A stretch of 64,000 nt of DNA. Origin: Amycolatopsis roodepoortensis. GTDB lineage: Bacteria > Actinomycetota > Actinomycetes > Mycobacteriales > Pseudonocardiaceae. The notes under the pieces are model-generated. The model was not told where the DNA came from, ran no database searches, and was given only the letters and a program-made list of their open reading frames with translations. The stretch is taken from NCBI RefSeq assembly GCF_014873915.1, contig NZ_JADBEJ010000005.1, positions 3,640,073 through 3,704,072 on the forward strand, read 5' to 3'. Position numbers and translations under genes: made by a program. Every line of letters starts with the position of its first letter. The first letter of the stretch is position 1. This document shows positions 1 to 8,510 of this stretch, in pieces.

Positions 1-293
1 ATCGTCGTGACCGACACCGTCGCCAGGACGTCGTCCGCGGAGAGCCTTCCCGCGTAGACGATCCGCTCGTTTTCCGCGATGTCCTCGTAGCGGGCTTCGA
101 AGACCGGCCGCTTGCCGTCGCCGGGGCCGCTGATGACCTCGCGGCCGCCGACCCGGAAGTCCAGGGAGTGCCCGCCGCCGGGCGCGGTGATCCAACCGGC
201 CTTCGCGGCCGGATCGGACCAGGCGGCGAAAACGCGTTCCGGCGGCACGGGGTAGACGCGCTCGAGGGTGAAAGTGGCGTGTTTGACGGTCAT
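1..293 (-). CDS. SRPBCC (AHSA1-like) domain protein, partial
   Basis: The gene starts at 293 with ATG and runs off the left edge, so only the first 97 codons or so are visible. The N-terminus (MTVKHATFTLERVYPVPPER, then FAAWSDPAAKAGW) is typical of the START/SRPBCC fold proteins related to the Hsp90 activator AHSA1. These are small hydrophobic-ligand binding proteins of mostly unknown ligand. Its ATG overlaps the stop of the upstream ArsR gene (ATGA), so the two are translationally coupled. ArsR-SRPBCC pairs of this kind are common in actinobacteria. The function beyond the fold is not known. Confidence 0.85.
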   Translation of the reverse strand, partial: MTVKHATFTLERVYPVPPERVFAAWSDPAAKAGWITAPGGGHSLDFRVGGREVISGPGDGKRPVFEARYEDIAENERIVYAGRLSADDVLATVSVTT

Positions 294-622
294 GGCCTTT
301 TCCCTTCGTCGGTGTCCAGATAGCCGCCAAGGCGATCGAGCCGGTGTTCCCAGCCGGTGCGCTGCCCGCCGAGCCAGTCCTCGGCCATCCGCAGCCCCTC
401 CGGTTCGAGGTGGCAGGTGCGGACGCGCCCCGCCTTCTCCGACCGGACGAGCCCGGCGCCCTCCAGCACCTGGAGGTGCTGCATCACGGCGGGCAGCGAC
501 ATCGACAACGGCTGCGCGAGCTCCCCCACCGAGGCGGGTCCCCGGGTGAGGCGCTCGATCATTTCGCGGCGCGTCCCGTCGGAAAGCGCCTTGAACACCT
601 GGTCCATGCGTTGGTTAGGCAC
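290..622 (-). CDS. ArsR-family winged-helix regulator
   Basis: About 110 residues. The core (MDQVFKALSDGTRREMIERL) and the recognition region (SMSLPAVMQHLQVLEGAGLV) are typical ArsR winged-helix sequences. No metal-binding cysteine pair is visible, as expected for the subgroup coupled to SRPBCC proteins. I prefer the GTG at 622 (VPNQRMDQ) because a GATAGT hexamer lies 7 nt upstream, the leaderless spacing seen for other genes here. The ATG at 607 is the alternative. An inverted repeat just upstream suggests autoregulation. The stop overlaps the SRPBCC start. Confidence 0.85.
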   Translation of the reverse strand: MPNQRMDQVFKALSDGTRREMIERLTRGPASVGELAQPLSMSLPAVMQHLQVLEGAGLVRSEKAGRVRTCHLEPEGLRMAEDWLGGQRTGWEHRLDRLGGYLDTDEGKRP

Positions 623-626
623 ATGC

Positions 627-658
627 TTAACTATCCGCCCATGCCGAGCGATAGTCAA
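627..658. promoter_or_regulatory. Putative ArsR operator
   Basis: An imperfect inverted repeat, TTAACTATC at 627-635 and GATAGTCAA at 650-658 (8 of 9 matching), covers the presumed -10 region of the arsR gene. Further GCTTAA motifs occur just outside it. A role as autoregulatory operator is inferred from position only. Confidence 0.45.
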
Positions 659-666
659 GTAAGTGC

Positions 667-1365
667 TTAACTTTCCGCGGTCATGCCTTCGACGAGCAGC
701 CACTGCGACGCGAGGTACGACGTCAGCACGAAGGTTTCGAGGTTGGCCCGCACCCGCTCACTGGTGACGAAATTGCGGCGGATCAGGATCGCCAGATCCG
801 ACGCGGAGAACAGCAGCGCGCCGGCCGCGATCCAGGTGCGGCGATCACCCGACGGGACCATCATCCCGCCCGAGACCTTGGCCCTCGGCGCCAGCACCGG
901 GTCGGCCGCGAGGGTCGACGTCGTGCTCAGCAGGCCTCCGTAGACCGAAAGCACCGAAGAGACCGGAGAGGGCTTCGGCAACGCCATCGCGATCGCGGCC
1001 GCGGCCCACGCCGCCAGCCGGGGAGGCGCGGTCGCCGCGCGCGGGCGAGCACCGCGGCGCCACAACAGCGCGGAATACAGCACCTGCATGACACCGAACG
1101 ACGTCGCGCCCCTGATCAGCTGGCCGTCCTCGTCGGACCTGCCCATGAAGTGGTCGCCCGCGCCCGCCGCGATCAACGCGGTGACGAGCAGACCCTTCTC
1201 CCCCGGCGCGAGCCCCCGCGCACGCGCGACCCTGGCGGCGAGCACCGGGACCGCGGCCGGTTTGGTCGCGAGTTGCAGCTTCCGATTGCCTGTCCTCGCG
1301 GAGTACACCGTGCCGATCGCGGCACCGGCGAACAACACCCGTTCGGCGAATTTGAGGGCCTTCAC
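667..1365 (-). CDS. YhhN/TMEM86 family membrane protein (lysoplasmalogenase-like)
   Basis: About 232 residues with several hydrophobic segments. Family-like motifs include TKPAAVPVL near the N-terminus, GDHFMG in the middle, GALLFSASDLAI and a C-terminal YLASQWLLVEG. Characterised members hydrolyse the vinyl-ether bond of lysoplasmalogens, so a membrane lipid role is likely, but the substrate here is unproven. GTG codons occur at 1371 and 1365. The second is preferred because GGAGG lies 5 nt before it. The gene points toward arsR and ends just upstream of the arsR promoter region. Confidence 0.7.
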   Translation of the reverse strand: MKALKFAERVLFAGAAIGTVYSARTGNRKLQLATKPAAVPVLAARVARARGLAPGEKGLLVTALIAAGAGDHFMGRSDEDGQLIRGATSFGVMQVLYSALLWRRGARPRAATAPPRLAAWAAAAIAMALPKPSPVSSVLSVYGGLLSTTSTLAADPVLAPRAKVSGGMMVPSGDRRTWIAAGALLFSASDLAILIRRNFVTSERVRANLETFVLTSYLASQWLLVEGMTAES

Positions 1366-1377
1366 AACCACCTCCGG

Positions 1378-1397
1378 AACTTATCTTCGGGTAAGTT
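1378..1397. promoter_or_regulatory. Short inverted repeat upstream of the YhhN gene
   Basis: AACTTAT at 1378-1384 and GTAAGTT at 1391-1397 form a 6-of-7 inverted repeat around CTTCGG, between the YhhN-like gene and the end of the GlxA-type regulator. It could be a small hairpin or an operator. Nothing distinguishes the two. Confidence 0.3.
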
Positions 1398-1416
1398 ACC
1401 AGGCGGTCAGCTGATT

Positions 1417-2400
1417 TCAGACGGCTTCGCGGAAGGTGTTCCGGTAAGCGCTCGGCGAGACCCCCAACGCCGCCTGCAGATGCTGGCGCAGCGACGCGGC
1501 GGTGCCGAAGCCCGCTTCGGTGGCGACCTTGTCCACCGGCAGATCGGTCTCTTCGAGCAGCTGACGGGCCCGTTCGATCCGCTGCTGGGTCAGCCACTGC
1601 AACGCCGAAATCCCGACCTCGTCGCGGAACCGCCGCGTGAACGTCCTCGTGCTCATCGCCTCTTTCGCCGCGAGTTCGCGCAACGTCAACGGCCGGTCGA
1701 GGTTCTCGAGCGCCCAAGCCCGCGCCGCCGCCGTCGAGGAGGACTGCGGCTCCGGCACCGGCCGCCGGATGAACTGCGCCTGCCCGCCCTCGCGGTGCGG
1801 CGAGACGACCGTCCCGCGCGCGACCTCGTTCGCGATCGCGGCACCGTGATCGCAGCGGATCATGTGCAGGCAGAGGTCGATCCCGGACGCGACGCCCGCC
1901 GCGGTCAGGACGTTCCCGTCGTCGGTGTAGAGCACGTTGGGATCGAGGTCGACCTTCGGGAACTTCGCCTGGAAGTCCAGCGCCGAACGCCAGTGCGTGG
2001 TCGCCTTCCGGCCGTCGAGCAGGCCGGCGGCGGCGAGCACGAAGGCACCCGTGCAGATCGACGCGATCCTGGCTTCCGGCCGGATCAGCTCCAGCGCCCG
2101 CGCGAGCGGCTCGGTGAGGTCGTGCCCCGACGGTTCGTATTCGGTGGACGACGCCGGGATGACGACGGTGTCGGCCTCGGCCAGCACCTCCGGCCCGTGC
2201 GCGACCGAGATCGTGACGTCGGCGTCGGTCCGGATCTGGCCCGGTTCCGGCGTGCAGGTGACGACCTCGTAGAGCGGCTCGCCGTCGGCGGATTTGGCCG
2301 TGCCGAACAGGCGGGTGACGATGCCGAGCTCCATCACCAGCATTCCGTGGCGGACCAGCACGGCGACCCGGTGGCGGCCGGGATGCGTGAAAAAGCCCAT
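1417..2400 (-). CDS. GlxA-family transcriptional regulator (DJ-1/PfpI plus AraC HTH)
   Basis: About 327 residues from the ATG at 2400 (MGFFTHPGRHRVAVLVRHGM). The N-terminal two thirds is a DJ-1/PfpI-type domain (ASICTGAFVLAAAGLLDGRK). The last 100 or so residues are a double AraC helix-turn-helix (LTLRELAAKEAMSTRTFTRR; DKVATEAGFGTAASLRQHLQ). Such proteins are sensor-regulators whose amidase-like domain usually has no known reaction. It is divergent from the quinone reductase at 2471 across a gap of only 70 bp, so that gene is the likely target. An upstream in-frame ATG (MCKNRAMGFF) is possible. Confidence 0.88.
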   Translation of the reverse strand: MGFFTHPGRHRVAVLVRHGMLVMELGIVTRLFGTAKSADGEPLYEVVTCTPEPGQIRTDADVTISVAHGPEVLAEADTVVIPASSTEYEPSGHDLTEPLARALELIRPEARIASICTGAFVLAAAGLLDGRKATTHWRSALDFQAKFPKVDLDPNVLYTDDGNVLTAAGVASGIDLCLHMIRCDHGAAIANEVARGTVVSPHREGGQAQFIRRPVPEPQSSSTAAARAWALENLDRPLTLRELAAKEAMSTRTFTRRFRDEVGISALQWLTQQRIERARQLLEETDLPVDKVATEAGFGTAASLRQHLQAALGVSPSAYRNTFREAV

Positions 2401-2470
2401 GGCTCGATTCTTGCACATGTTGTCCATCGGGCCACTCGTCCCGGCCGGGAGAACGCGCGACGGTGGGGTC

Positions 2471-3241
2471 ATGAACGTGCTGTGGATCTACGCCCATCCG
2501 GAACCCCGCTCCCTCAGCGGCTCGCTGCGCGACGAGGGGCTGCGCGCCCTCCGGGCGCAGGGCGCCGACGTCCGGGAGTCCGATCTCTACGCGATGAAGT
2601 GGAAGGCCGTGGTCGACGCCGACGACTTCGGCCGGGCCGCTTCCCCGGACCGGCTCATCGTCGGCTCGACGTCGAAGAACGCCTTCGAGACCGGCGAACT
2701 CGGCGAGGACATCCGCGCCGAGCACGAAAAACTGGCATGGGCGGACACCGTGATCGTCCAGTTCCCGCTGTGGTGGTACGGAATGCCCGCCATCCTCAAG
2801 GGCTGGTTCGACCGCGTCTTCGTCAAGGGTTTCGCCTACGGCGTCCAGCGTCCCGACGGCCGGACGGCGCGCTACGGCGAAGGCGCGCTGGCCGGGAAAC
2901 GCGCCATGGTCGTGCTGACCGCGGGCGCGCCGGAGGCCACGATCGGTCCGCGCGGGGTGAACGGCGAAATCGGCGACCTGCTGTTCCCGTTGCAGCACGG
3001 GACGCTCTGGTACGCGGGCATGTCCGTCCTTCCCCCGCTGACGATCTGCGGCGCCGACCGCGTCTCGCCCGAGCACTACGAAGCCGCTGTCAAGGCGCTG
3101 CGCGAACGGCTGCGGACGCTGTCCACTCAGGAACCGATCCCGTTCCGTCCCCAGAACGGGGGCGACTACGACGACGATCTGGTCCTGCGCCCGGAACTCG
3201 CGCCGGGACGCGGCGGAATCGGCGTCCATCTGTCCCGCTGA
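2471..3241 (+). CDS. NAD(P)H dehydrogenase (quinone), flavodoxin-like fold
   Basis: 256 residues. The N-terminus (MNVLWIYAHPEPRSLSGSLR) and FPLWWYGMPAILKGWFDRVF match the NQO1/MdaB flavodoxin-like family, which uses FMN or FAD and NAD(P)H for two-electron quinone reduction in the cytoplasm. It is divergently transcribed from the GlxA-type regulator. A role in electrophile or quinone stress is an inference from the family and the regulator pairing. Confidence 0.85.
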   Translation: MNVLWIYAHPEPRSLSGSLRDEGLRALRAQGADVRESDLYAMKWKAVVDADDFGRAASPDRLIVGSTSKNAFETGELGEDIRAEHEKLAWADTVIVQFPLWWYGMPAILKGWFDRVFVKGFAYGVQRPDGRTARYGEGALAGKRAMVVLTAGAPEATIGPRGVNGEIGDLLFPLQHGTLWYAGMSVLPPLTICGADRVSPEHYEAAVKALRERLRTLSTQEPIPFRPQNGGDYDDDLVLRPELAPGRGGIGVHLSR

Positions 3242-3309
3242 TCTCCACCCTGGGGATGACCTCCACCGGACGGACGCGCACGCACCGCCCGGCCGGTTAA
3301 GTTCGCCGT

Positions 3310-4461
3310 ATGAAACAGCCGTCGGCGCTCTCCCAGCGGGTGGCGTACACGATCGACGCGCTCCTCGCGCTGGTGCTCGTCGTGGCCGTCGGCGGGAACC
3401 TGGCGGCGGGGACGTGGACGTTCCTCGTCGCCATCCCGATGTGGCTCGCGTGGGCGACGGTCGTCACCAGCGGGATCGCGATCGCGCTGCGGCGGCACCG
3501 TCCGCTGGTCGCCTACGGCCTCGGCCTCGGCAGCCTGGTACCTGCCCTGCTCGCCGACAACGCGCTGGGCCCGGCCGCGCTGCTGGCCGCCGCGTGCGCC
3601 CTGTACACGGTGGCACTGGAACACCCGCGCGCCCGCTCGCTGATCGCGATGGGTCTCGGCCTGGTCTTGGTCATGATCTTCGAGGTCGCGCGGCTCGGGC
3701 CGAACACGATCGCGTCGACGGCCTTCGCGGGTGGCGGGGTGGCCGGCTCGTGGGCGCTGGGCTGGATGACGCGGCAACGGCGCGCGAACCTGGCCCAGCT
3801 GGCCGAAACCCAGGCCGATCAGGCGGTTTCCGACGAACGGCTGCGGATCGCGCGCGAAATGCACGACGTCGTCGCGCACAGCATGAGCCTGATCGCGGTC
3901 AAGGCGGCCGTCGGCAACCACGTCGCGCGGGAACAGCCCGAAGAGGCCCGCGAAGCGTTGCGGGTCATCGAACTCACCAGCCGCGAGACGCTCGTCGAAC
4001 TCCGGCGGATGCTCGGCGTCCTCCGTTCCGGTGACGGGACGCCCGAGGCCGCGCTCGGCCCAGCGCCGAAACTCGCCGACCTGCGGACCCTGGCCGAACG
4101 CGCCGGACAGGCCGGGGTGCGCGTCGAGCTGTCCGGCGAGGCGGTGGACGACCTGCCCGAAGGTGTCGCGCTTTCGGTCTACCGCATCACGCAGGAGGCG
4201 GTGACCAACGTCGTGAAGCACGCGGGACCGTCGGCCTGCCGGGTCACGATCACCGAAGGCCCCGGCGAGGTCAGCGTCGAGATCGTCGACGACGGGCGCG
4301 GCGAGGTCTCTCCGCCCGCCGTGGGCGGGCACGGCTTGATCGGCATGCGCGAACGCGTCGCCGTCTACGGTGGTGACTTCGAAGCGGGCCCGCTGCCCGC
4401 CGGGGGATTCCGGGTGTTCGCGCGGTTGCCGTACGCCGCCAAGGAAGTGGGGACACGATGA
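3310..4461 (+). CDS. Sensor histidine kinase, NarL/DesK type
   Basis: 383 residues. The N-terminal 150 residues hold about five membrane segments with almost no extracellular loop, so the signal is probably sensed in the membrane. A HisKA_3 dimerisation helix follows with the phospho-acceptor H185 in REMHDVVAHS. The ATPase domain has N-box residues (QEAVTNVVKHA), a DDGRG G1 box and GHGLIGMRER. A TAAGTT hexamer ends 6 nt before the ATG and there is no Shine-Dalgarno sequence, so the mRNA is probably leaderless. The stop overlaps the ATG of its response regulator. The signal is unknown. Confidence 0.93.
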   Translation: MKQPSALSQRVAYTIDALLALVLVVAVGGNLAAGTWTFLVAIPMWLAWATVVTSGIAIALRRHRPLVAYGLGLGSLVPALLADNALGPAALLAAACALYTVALEHPRARSLIAMGLGLVLVMIFEVARLGPNTIASTAFAGGGVAGSWALGWMTRQRRANLAQLAETQADQAVSDERLRIAREMHDVVAHSMSLIAVKAAVGNHVAREQPEEAREALRVIELTSRETLVELRRMLGVLRSGDGTPEAALGPAPKLADLRTLAERAGQAGVRVELSGEAVDDLPEGVALSVYRITQEAVTNVVKHAGPSACRVTITEGPGEVSVEIVDDGRGEVSPPAVGGHGLIGMRERVAVYGGDFEAGPLPAGGFRVFARLPYAAKEVGTR

Positions 4462-5123
4462 TCCGCGTACTGATCGCCGACGACCAGGCGTTGCTGCGGG
4501 GCAGCTTCCGCGTGCTCGTCGACAGCGCGCCGGACCTCGAAGTCGTCGGCGAGGCGAGCGACGGCGCGGAGGCCGCGGAACTCGCCGAGAAGGAACGCCC
4601 CGACGTCGTGCTGATGGACGTCCGCATGCCCGAACTGGACGGCATCGAAGCGACCCGGCGGATCTGCGCGTCGCCCGCCACCGAGGGCGTCCACGTGCTG
4701 ATGCTGACCACGTTCGACCTCGACGCCTACGTCTATTCGGCGTTGCGCGCGGGCGCGAGCGGATTCCTGCTGAAGGACACCCCGCCAGCCGAACTGCTGA
4801 GCGCGATCCGGGTCGTCGCGGCGGGCGAAGGACTGCTCGCCCCGTCGATCACTCGAAGGCTCATCGCCGAGTTCGCGCGGCTGCCCGATCCCGGTCAGCG
4901 CGTCGCGGCTTCGCTGGACAACATCACCACGCGCGAACGCGAGGTCTTGAGCCTGATCGCGCGCGGCCTGTCGAACGACGAGATCGCCGGGACCCTGCAT
5001 CTCGGGCTGGCGACGGTGAAGACGCATATCGGTCACCTCCTGCACAAACTCGCGGCGCGGGACCGGGCGCAGCTGGTGATCGCGGCGTACGAATCGGGGC
5101 TGGTGCGCGCCTCGGTCCAGTGA
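4458..5123 (+). CDS. NarL/LuxR-type response regulator
   Basis: 221 residues. The receiver domain carries the acidic pair at D8-D9, phospho-acceptor D54 (VVLMDVRMPELDG) and a conserved lysine in FLLKDTPP. The C-terminal LuxR helix-turn-helix is TTREREVLSLIARGLSNDEI followed by TVKTHIGHLL. It is the cognate partner of the kinase at 3310 by the ATGA overlap. The regulon cannot be read from the sequence. A 21-bp tandem repeat array follows the stop by 1 nt. Confidence 0.94.
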   Translation: MIRVLIADDQALLRGSFRVLVDSAPDLEVVGEASDGAEAAELAEKERPDVVLMDVRMPELDGIEATRRICASPATEGVHVLMLTTFDLDAYVYSALRAGASGFLLKDTPPAELLSAIRVVAAGEGLLAPSITRRLIAEFARLPDPGQRVAASLDNITTREREVLSLIARGLSNDEIAGTLHLGLATVKTHIGHLLHKLAARDRAQLVIAAYESGLVRASVQ

Positions 5124-5124
5124 A

Positions 5125-5205
5125 GTCCATCCAGTCACGCGTGTCGTCCGTCCAGTCACGCGTGTCGTCCGTCTGATCACAGGTGCCGTCCATCCAGTCA
5201 CGCGA
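5125..5205 (+). repeat. 21-bp tandem repeat array (family D), about 3.9 units
   Basis: Four head-to-tail units of about 21 bp (5125-5145, 5146-5166, 5167-5187, 5188-5205) follow the pattern GTCCRTCYRRTCACGCGTGTC. The third unit has diverged most. The array lies directly after the response regulator stop. Related arrays lie at 28067-28147 and, inverted, at 29148-29189. The unit is exactly seven codons long, but there is no sign that it is translated. Confidence 0.85.
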
Positions 5206-5218
5206 ATCCTCACGAACA

Positions 5219-5273
5219 TGTCGCGAAAGCCACTTTCAGGACATCAGACGTCGCGAAAGTGGCTTTCGCGACA
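5219..5273. repeat. Long inverted repeat (family C)
   Basis: Perfect 19-bp arms, TGTCGCGAAAGCCACTTTC at 5219-5237 and its reverse complement at 5255-5273, flank a 17-nt loop. The right arm with its flank is also a small palindrome by itself (TCGCGAAAG TGG CTTTCGCGA). The core GCGAAAGCCACTTTC recurs at 48060-48112. A transcription terminator or a repetitive palindromic element is likely. Confidence 0.8.
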
Positions 5274-5356
5274 CCCAACACCGGGCCTGCCCCCAAGGAA
5301 CGGACGTTGCCTACGCCACACGCGAAGTGACCGTCGAGTAGCTAGGCTGCGCTTTC

Positions 5357-6994
5357 ATGAGCAGTGCGACGGAGCCGCTCGGGACGCCGCCCGAGGACGA
5401 ACCGGACATCCACACCACGGCCGGCAAGCTGGCCGACCTGTACCGCCGGTATGACGAGGCGGTCCACGCGGGTTCCGCGAGGGCGGTGGAGAAACAGCAC
5501 GCCAAGGGCAAGAAGACGGCCCGCGAGCGGATCGACCTGCTCCTGGATGAGGGCTCGTTCGTCGAACTCGACGAGCTCGCGAAGCACCGCTCGGTGAACT
5601 TCGGCCAGGAGAAGAACCGGCCCTACGGCGACGGCGTCGTCACCGGCTACGGCACCGTCGACGGGCGTCCGGTGTGCGTGTTCAGCCAGGACGTCACCGT
5701 CTTCGGCGGTTCACTCGGTGAGGTGTACGGCGAGAAGATCGTCAAGGTGATGGACCTGGCGATCAAGACCGGCCGCCCGATCATCGGCATCAACGAGGGC
5801 GGCGGCGCGCGGATCCAGGAAGGCGTCGTCTCGCTCGGGCTGTACGGCGAGATCTTCAACCGCAACGTCAAGGCGTCCGGCGTCATCCCGCAGATCTCGC
5901 TGATCATGGGCGCCAACGCGGGCGGGCACGTCTACTCCCCCGCGCTGACCGACTTCGTGGTGATGGTCGACAAAACCTCGCACATGTTCATCACCGGTCC
6001 CGACGTCGTGAAGACCGTGACGGGTGAAGAGGTCTCGTTCGAGGAGCTCGGCGGCGGGCGCACGCACAACACCCGTTCGGGCAACGCGCACTACCTCGGT
6101 TCCGACGACGAGGACGCGATCGCCTACGTCAAGGAACTGCTTTCGTTCCTTCCGGCGAACAACCTGTCCGAGGCGCCGGTCTTCGAGACGGGTTCCTCCC
6201 CCGGCGGGTTCTTCGACGACGTCACCGAGTCCGACCGCGAACTCGACACGCTGATCCCGGACTCGCCGAATCAGCCGTACGACATGCACGAGGTCATCAC
6301 CCGCATCGTCGACGACGGCGACTTCCTCGAGGTCCACGAGCTGTTCGCGCCCAACATCCTGGTCGGCTTCGGCCGGGTGGACGGGCGCAGCGTCGGCATC
6401 GTGGCGAACCAGCCGACCCAGTTCGCCGGCTGCCTCGACATCGACGCGTCCGAGAAGGCCGCGCGGTTCGTGCGCACCTGCGATGCGTTCAACATCCCGG
6501 TGCTGACCTTCGTCGACGTCCCCGGCTTCCTGCCCGGCACCGACCAGGAGTGGAACGGCATCATCCGGCGCGGCGCGAAGCTGATCTACGCCTACGCCGA
6601 AGCGACCGTCCCGCTCGTCACCGTCATCACCCGCAAGGCGTACGGCGGCGCGTACGACGTCATGGGGTCGAAGCACCTGGGCGCGGACATCAACCTGGCC
6701 TGGCCGACGGCGCAGGTCGCGGTCATGGGCGCGCAGGGCGCGGCGAACATCGTGCACCGCAAGACCCTCGCCGCGGCCGCCGCCGACGGCAAGGACGTCG
6801 ACGCGCTGCGCGCCGAGCTGATCCAGGAGTACGAGGACACGCTCCTGAACCCGTACGCGGCGGCCGAACGCGGCTACGTCGACTCGGTGATCGTGCCCGC
6901 GCACACCCGCGGCCACATCGCGAAGGCGCTCTCGCTGCTCCAAGGCAAACGGGAGACGCTGCCGCCCAAGAAGCACGGGAACATCCCGCTGTGA
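5357..6994 (+). CDS. accD5: Acyl-CoA carboxylase beta (carboxyltransferase) subunit, AccD5-like
   Basis: 545 residues, the usual length of propionyl/acetyl-CoA carboxylase beta chains. Biotin-carboxylase-family carboxyltransferase N and C domains are both present (GGGARIQEGV; MGANAGGHVYSPALTDFVVM; PGFLPGTDQEWNGIIRRGAK; KAYGGAYDVMG). It transfers carboxyl from biotin to propionyl- and probably acetyl-CoA, giving methylmalonyl- and malonyl-CoA. Followed by accE with an overlap, as in M. tuberculosis accD5-accE5. A TAGGCT hexamer lies 8 nt before the ATG, suggesting a leaderless transcript. The biotin carboxylase partner is probably the gene at 14349. Confidence 0.95.
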   Translation: MSSATEPLGTPPEDEPDIHTTAGKLADLYRRYDEAVHAGSARAVEKQHAKGKKTARERIDLLLDEGSFVELDELAKHRSVNFGQEKNRPYGDGVVTGYGTVDGRPVCVFSQDVTVFGGSLGEVYGEKIVKVMDLAIKTGRPIIGINEGGGARIQEGVVSLGLYGEIFNRNVKASGVIPQISLIMGANAGGHVYSPALTDFVVMVDKTSHMFITGPDVVKTVTGEEVSFEELGGGRTHNTRSGNAHYLGSDDEDAIAYVKELLSFLPANNLSEAPVFETGSSPGGFFDDVTESDRELDTLIPDSPNQPYDMHEVITRIVDDGDFLEVHELFAPNILVGFGRVDGRSVGIVANQPTQFAGCLDIDASEKAARFVRTCDAFNIPVLTFVDVPGFLPGTDQEWNGIIRRGAKLIYAYAEATVPLVTVITRKAYGGAYDVMGSKHLGADINLAWPTAQVAVMGAQGAANIVHRKTLAAAAADGKDVDALRAELIQEYEDTLLNPYAAAERGYVDSVIVPAHTRGHIAKALSLLQGKRETLPPKKHGNIPL

Positions 6995-7209
6995 CCGCGC
7001 CCGAAACCCCGCTGCTGCGCGTCGTCCGGGGCAACCCGGACGACGCCGAGCTCGCCGCGCTGACCGCCGTCGTCGCGGCGGCGGCCGGTGCGCGGGCGCC
7101 GGAACCGGCTCCGAAACGGGATTCCTGGTGGGCGGACAAGGCCTCGCTCGTCCGGGCGCCGCTCGCGCCCGGCGAAGGGGCTTGGCGGGCTTCGGCGCTG
7201 CCTCGCTGA
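6991..7209 (+). CDS. accE5: Acyl-CoA carboxylase epsilon subunit
   Basis: 72 residues from the GTG at 6991, which overlaps the accD stop (GTGA). The sequence shows the short conserved beginning of this family (LLRVVRGNPDDAELAALTAV), a variable Ala/Pro linker and a tail ending SLVRAPLAPGEGAWRASALP. In actinobacteria the epsilon chain stabilises and stimulates the AccA-AccD complex. Position and sequence agree well with accE5. Confidence 0.9.
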   Translation: MTAPETPLLRVVRGNPDDAELAALTAVVAAAAGARAPEPAPKRDSWWADKASLVRAPLAPGEGAWRASALPR

Positions 7210-7272
7210 AAGCGGCTCCGCGGGCTATCGTGACGGATCCGCCGACCGTGATCGCCCACTGGAAAGCCGTGC

Positions 7273-8106
7273 GTGACGAACCAGGACCAGCTCTCCACCG
7301 AATTGCGCCGTCTGCGCAAAGCCGCCGGGTTGACCGGTACCGAAGCGGCCAGGCTCACCGGACTCAGTCAGTCGAAGGTCTCGCGGGTCGAAACCGGCGC
7401 GTTCATGCCGACGGAGGACCAGGTCGTCGCGCTGTGCCGCGTCTACGGCGCGCCCGCGAAGGTCCGGCGGGCGCTCGTCGCGATCACGCGGGACCTCCGT
7501 GAGGAGGCGTCGTCCGCCCGCGTCGTCCTCCAGCGCGGTGCCTGGCGGATGCAGCAGCGCATCGGCAAGATCGAGACGGCGTCCGCCCGGATCCGTAGTT
7601 TCCAGCCGACCATCGTGTTCGGCCTGCTCCAGACCCGCGACTACATCACCGCCCTGTTCGGTGATTCGCTTCCTGCCGACGAACGCGACCAGACGGTGGA
7701 GGCCAGGCTGGAGCGCCAGCGCATCCTCGACTCGAACCGCGAGTTCCACTTCGTGCTCACCGAAGGCGCCCTGCGCTGGAACATGGGCGGCGCGGCGACG
7801 ATGCTGGCCCAGCTCGACCACCTCGTCGAGGTGTCCCGGCGCGGCCGGGTGCGCCTGGGTGTGATCCCGTGGACCACCCCGGTTTCGGTCCCGGTCCTCC
7901 ACGGTTTCGACATCTACGACTCGCGTGCGGTGCTCCTCGGCACCCAGACGGCCACGGCGCTCGTCACGGACGAACGCGAGGTGGCCGACTACGAGGAGAA
8001 CTTCACCGAAGTCGAGCACTACGCCACCTACGGCGATATCGCCTGCTCGCATCTGACGCGGATCGCCGCCGACTACCGACAGCTCGCGGCCGATTCACTT
8101 CGGTGA
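7273..8106 (+). CDS. XRE-family regulator with DUF5753 (Scr1/WhiJ-like)
   Basis: 277 residues from a GTG at 7273. The N-terminal helix-turn-helix (ELRRLRKAAGLTGTEAARLT, then GLSQSKVSRVETG) is followed by the long C-terminal domain (FQPTIVFGLLQTRDYITALF; GALRWNMGG; GVIPWTTPV) called DUF5753. It is typical of Streptomyces WhiJ-like developmental regulators. These usually neighbour a DUF397 protein, and one lies downstream at 8304. An inverted repeat at 8125 could be its operator. This cassette separates accE from maf. Confidence 0.9.
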   Translation: MTNQDQLSTELRRLRKAAGLTGTEAARLTGLSQSKVSRVETGAFMPTEDQVVALCRVYGAPAKVRRALVAITRDLREEASSARVVLQRGAWRMQQRIGKIETASARIRSFQPTIVFGLLQTRDYITALFGDSLPADERDQTVEARLERQRILDSNREFHFVLTEGALRWNMGGAATMLAQLDHLVEVSRRGRVRLGVIPWTTPVSVPVLHGFDIYDSRAVLLGTQTATALVTDEREVADYEENFTEVEHYATYGDIACSHLTRIAADYRQLAADSLR

Positions 8107-8124
8107 CCTAAGACCCTTTGCGTT

Positions 8125-8143
8125 ATGCACTCCGAGAGTGCAT
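8125..8143. promoter_or_regulatory. Perfect inverted repeat before the DUF397 gene
   Basis: ATGCACTC (8125-8132), spacer CGA, GAGTGCAT (8136-8143). The 8-bp arms are perfect. It lies between the XRE gene and the DUF397 gene at 8304, in a 197-bp intergenic stretch otherwise without recognisable content. It is a good operator candidate for the XRE regulator, or a short hairpin. Confidence 0.5.
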
Positions 8144-8303
8144 CGTGAGTAAAGCAGCTGTCGGTGAAGGCGCCTTTTCGTGCGCCGAACGCGATCACCG
8201 AAGCCGTTCACCGACCAGCGGGCGCAGATCACCCGATCTCGCCAACCTTGCTGCCGCGCAACCCGTCTACTTGCCGAAACAGTCACTGGGGAAAGGGCCT
8301 CCG

Positions 8304-8510
8304 ATGACCACCTGGCACGAGAACATGACCGGCTGGCACAAGTCGACCTACACGCACTGGGAAGAGAACGCCTGCGTCGAGGTCGGCACCGCGCCCGGCC
8401 TGGTCGGGATCCGGGACACGAAGCAGTGGGCGATGCCGGACGAGATCCGGCCGATCCTGGTGCTCCCGGCCGAGTCCTTCGCCGCGCTCCTCGAGCACCT
8501 CGGACGATGA
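8304..8510 (+). CDS. DUF397 protein
   Basis: 68 residues. It shows the DUF397 pattern: W-H-K-S-T-Y near the N-terminus, NACVEVGTAPGLVGIRDTK in the middle, and a C-terminal FAALLEHL. DUF397 proteins are small and partner WhiJ/XRE-DUF5753 regulators in Streptomyces and relatives. A toxin/antitoxin-like or modulator role has been proposed but is not settled. Its stop overlaps the next ATG (ATGA). Confidence 0.88.
   Translation: MTTWHENMTGWHKSTYTHWEENACVEVGTAPGLVGIRDTKQWAMPDEIRPILVLPAESFAALLEHLGR

Noticed and set aside
845..3300. Long open frames of 700-800 codons on either strand across the GlxA and reductase genes
   Set aside because: They are shadows of high-GC coding DNA: low-complexity Arg/Gly-rich translations, with recognisable family sequences only in the real frames.
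5125..5205. CRISPR array
   Set aside because: Units are directly adjacent with no unique spacers, and no cas genes are in the window.
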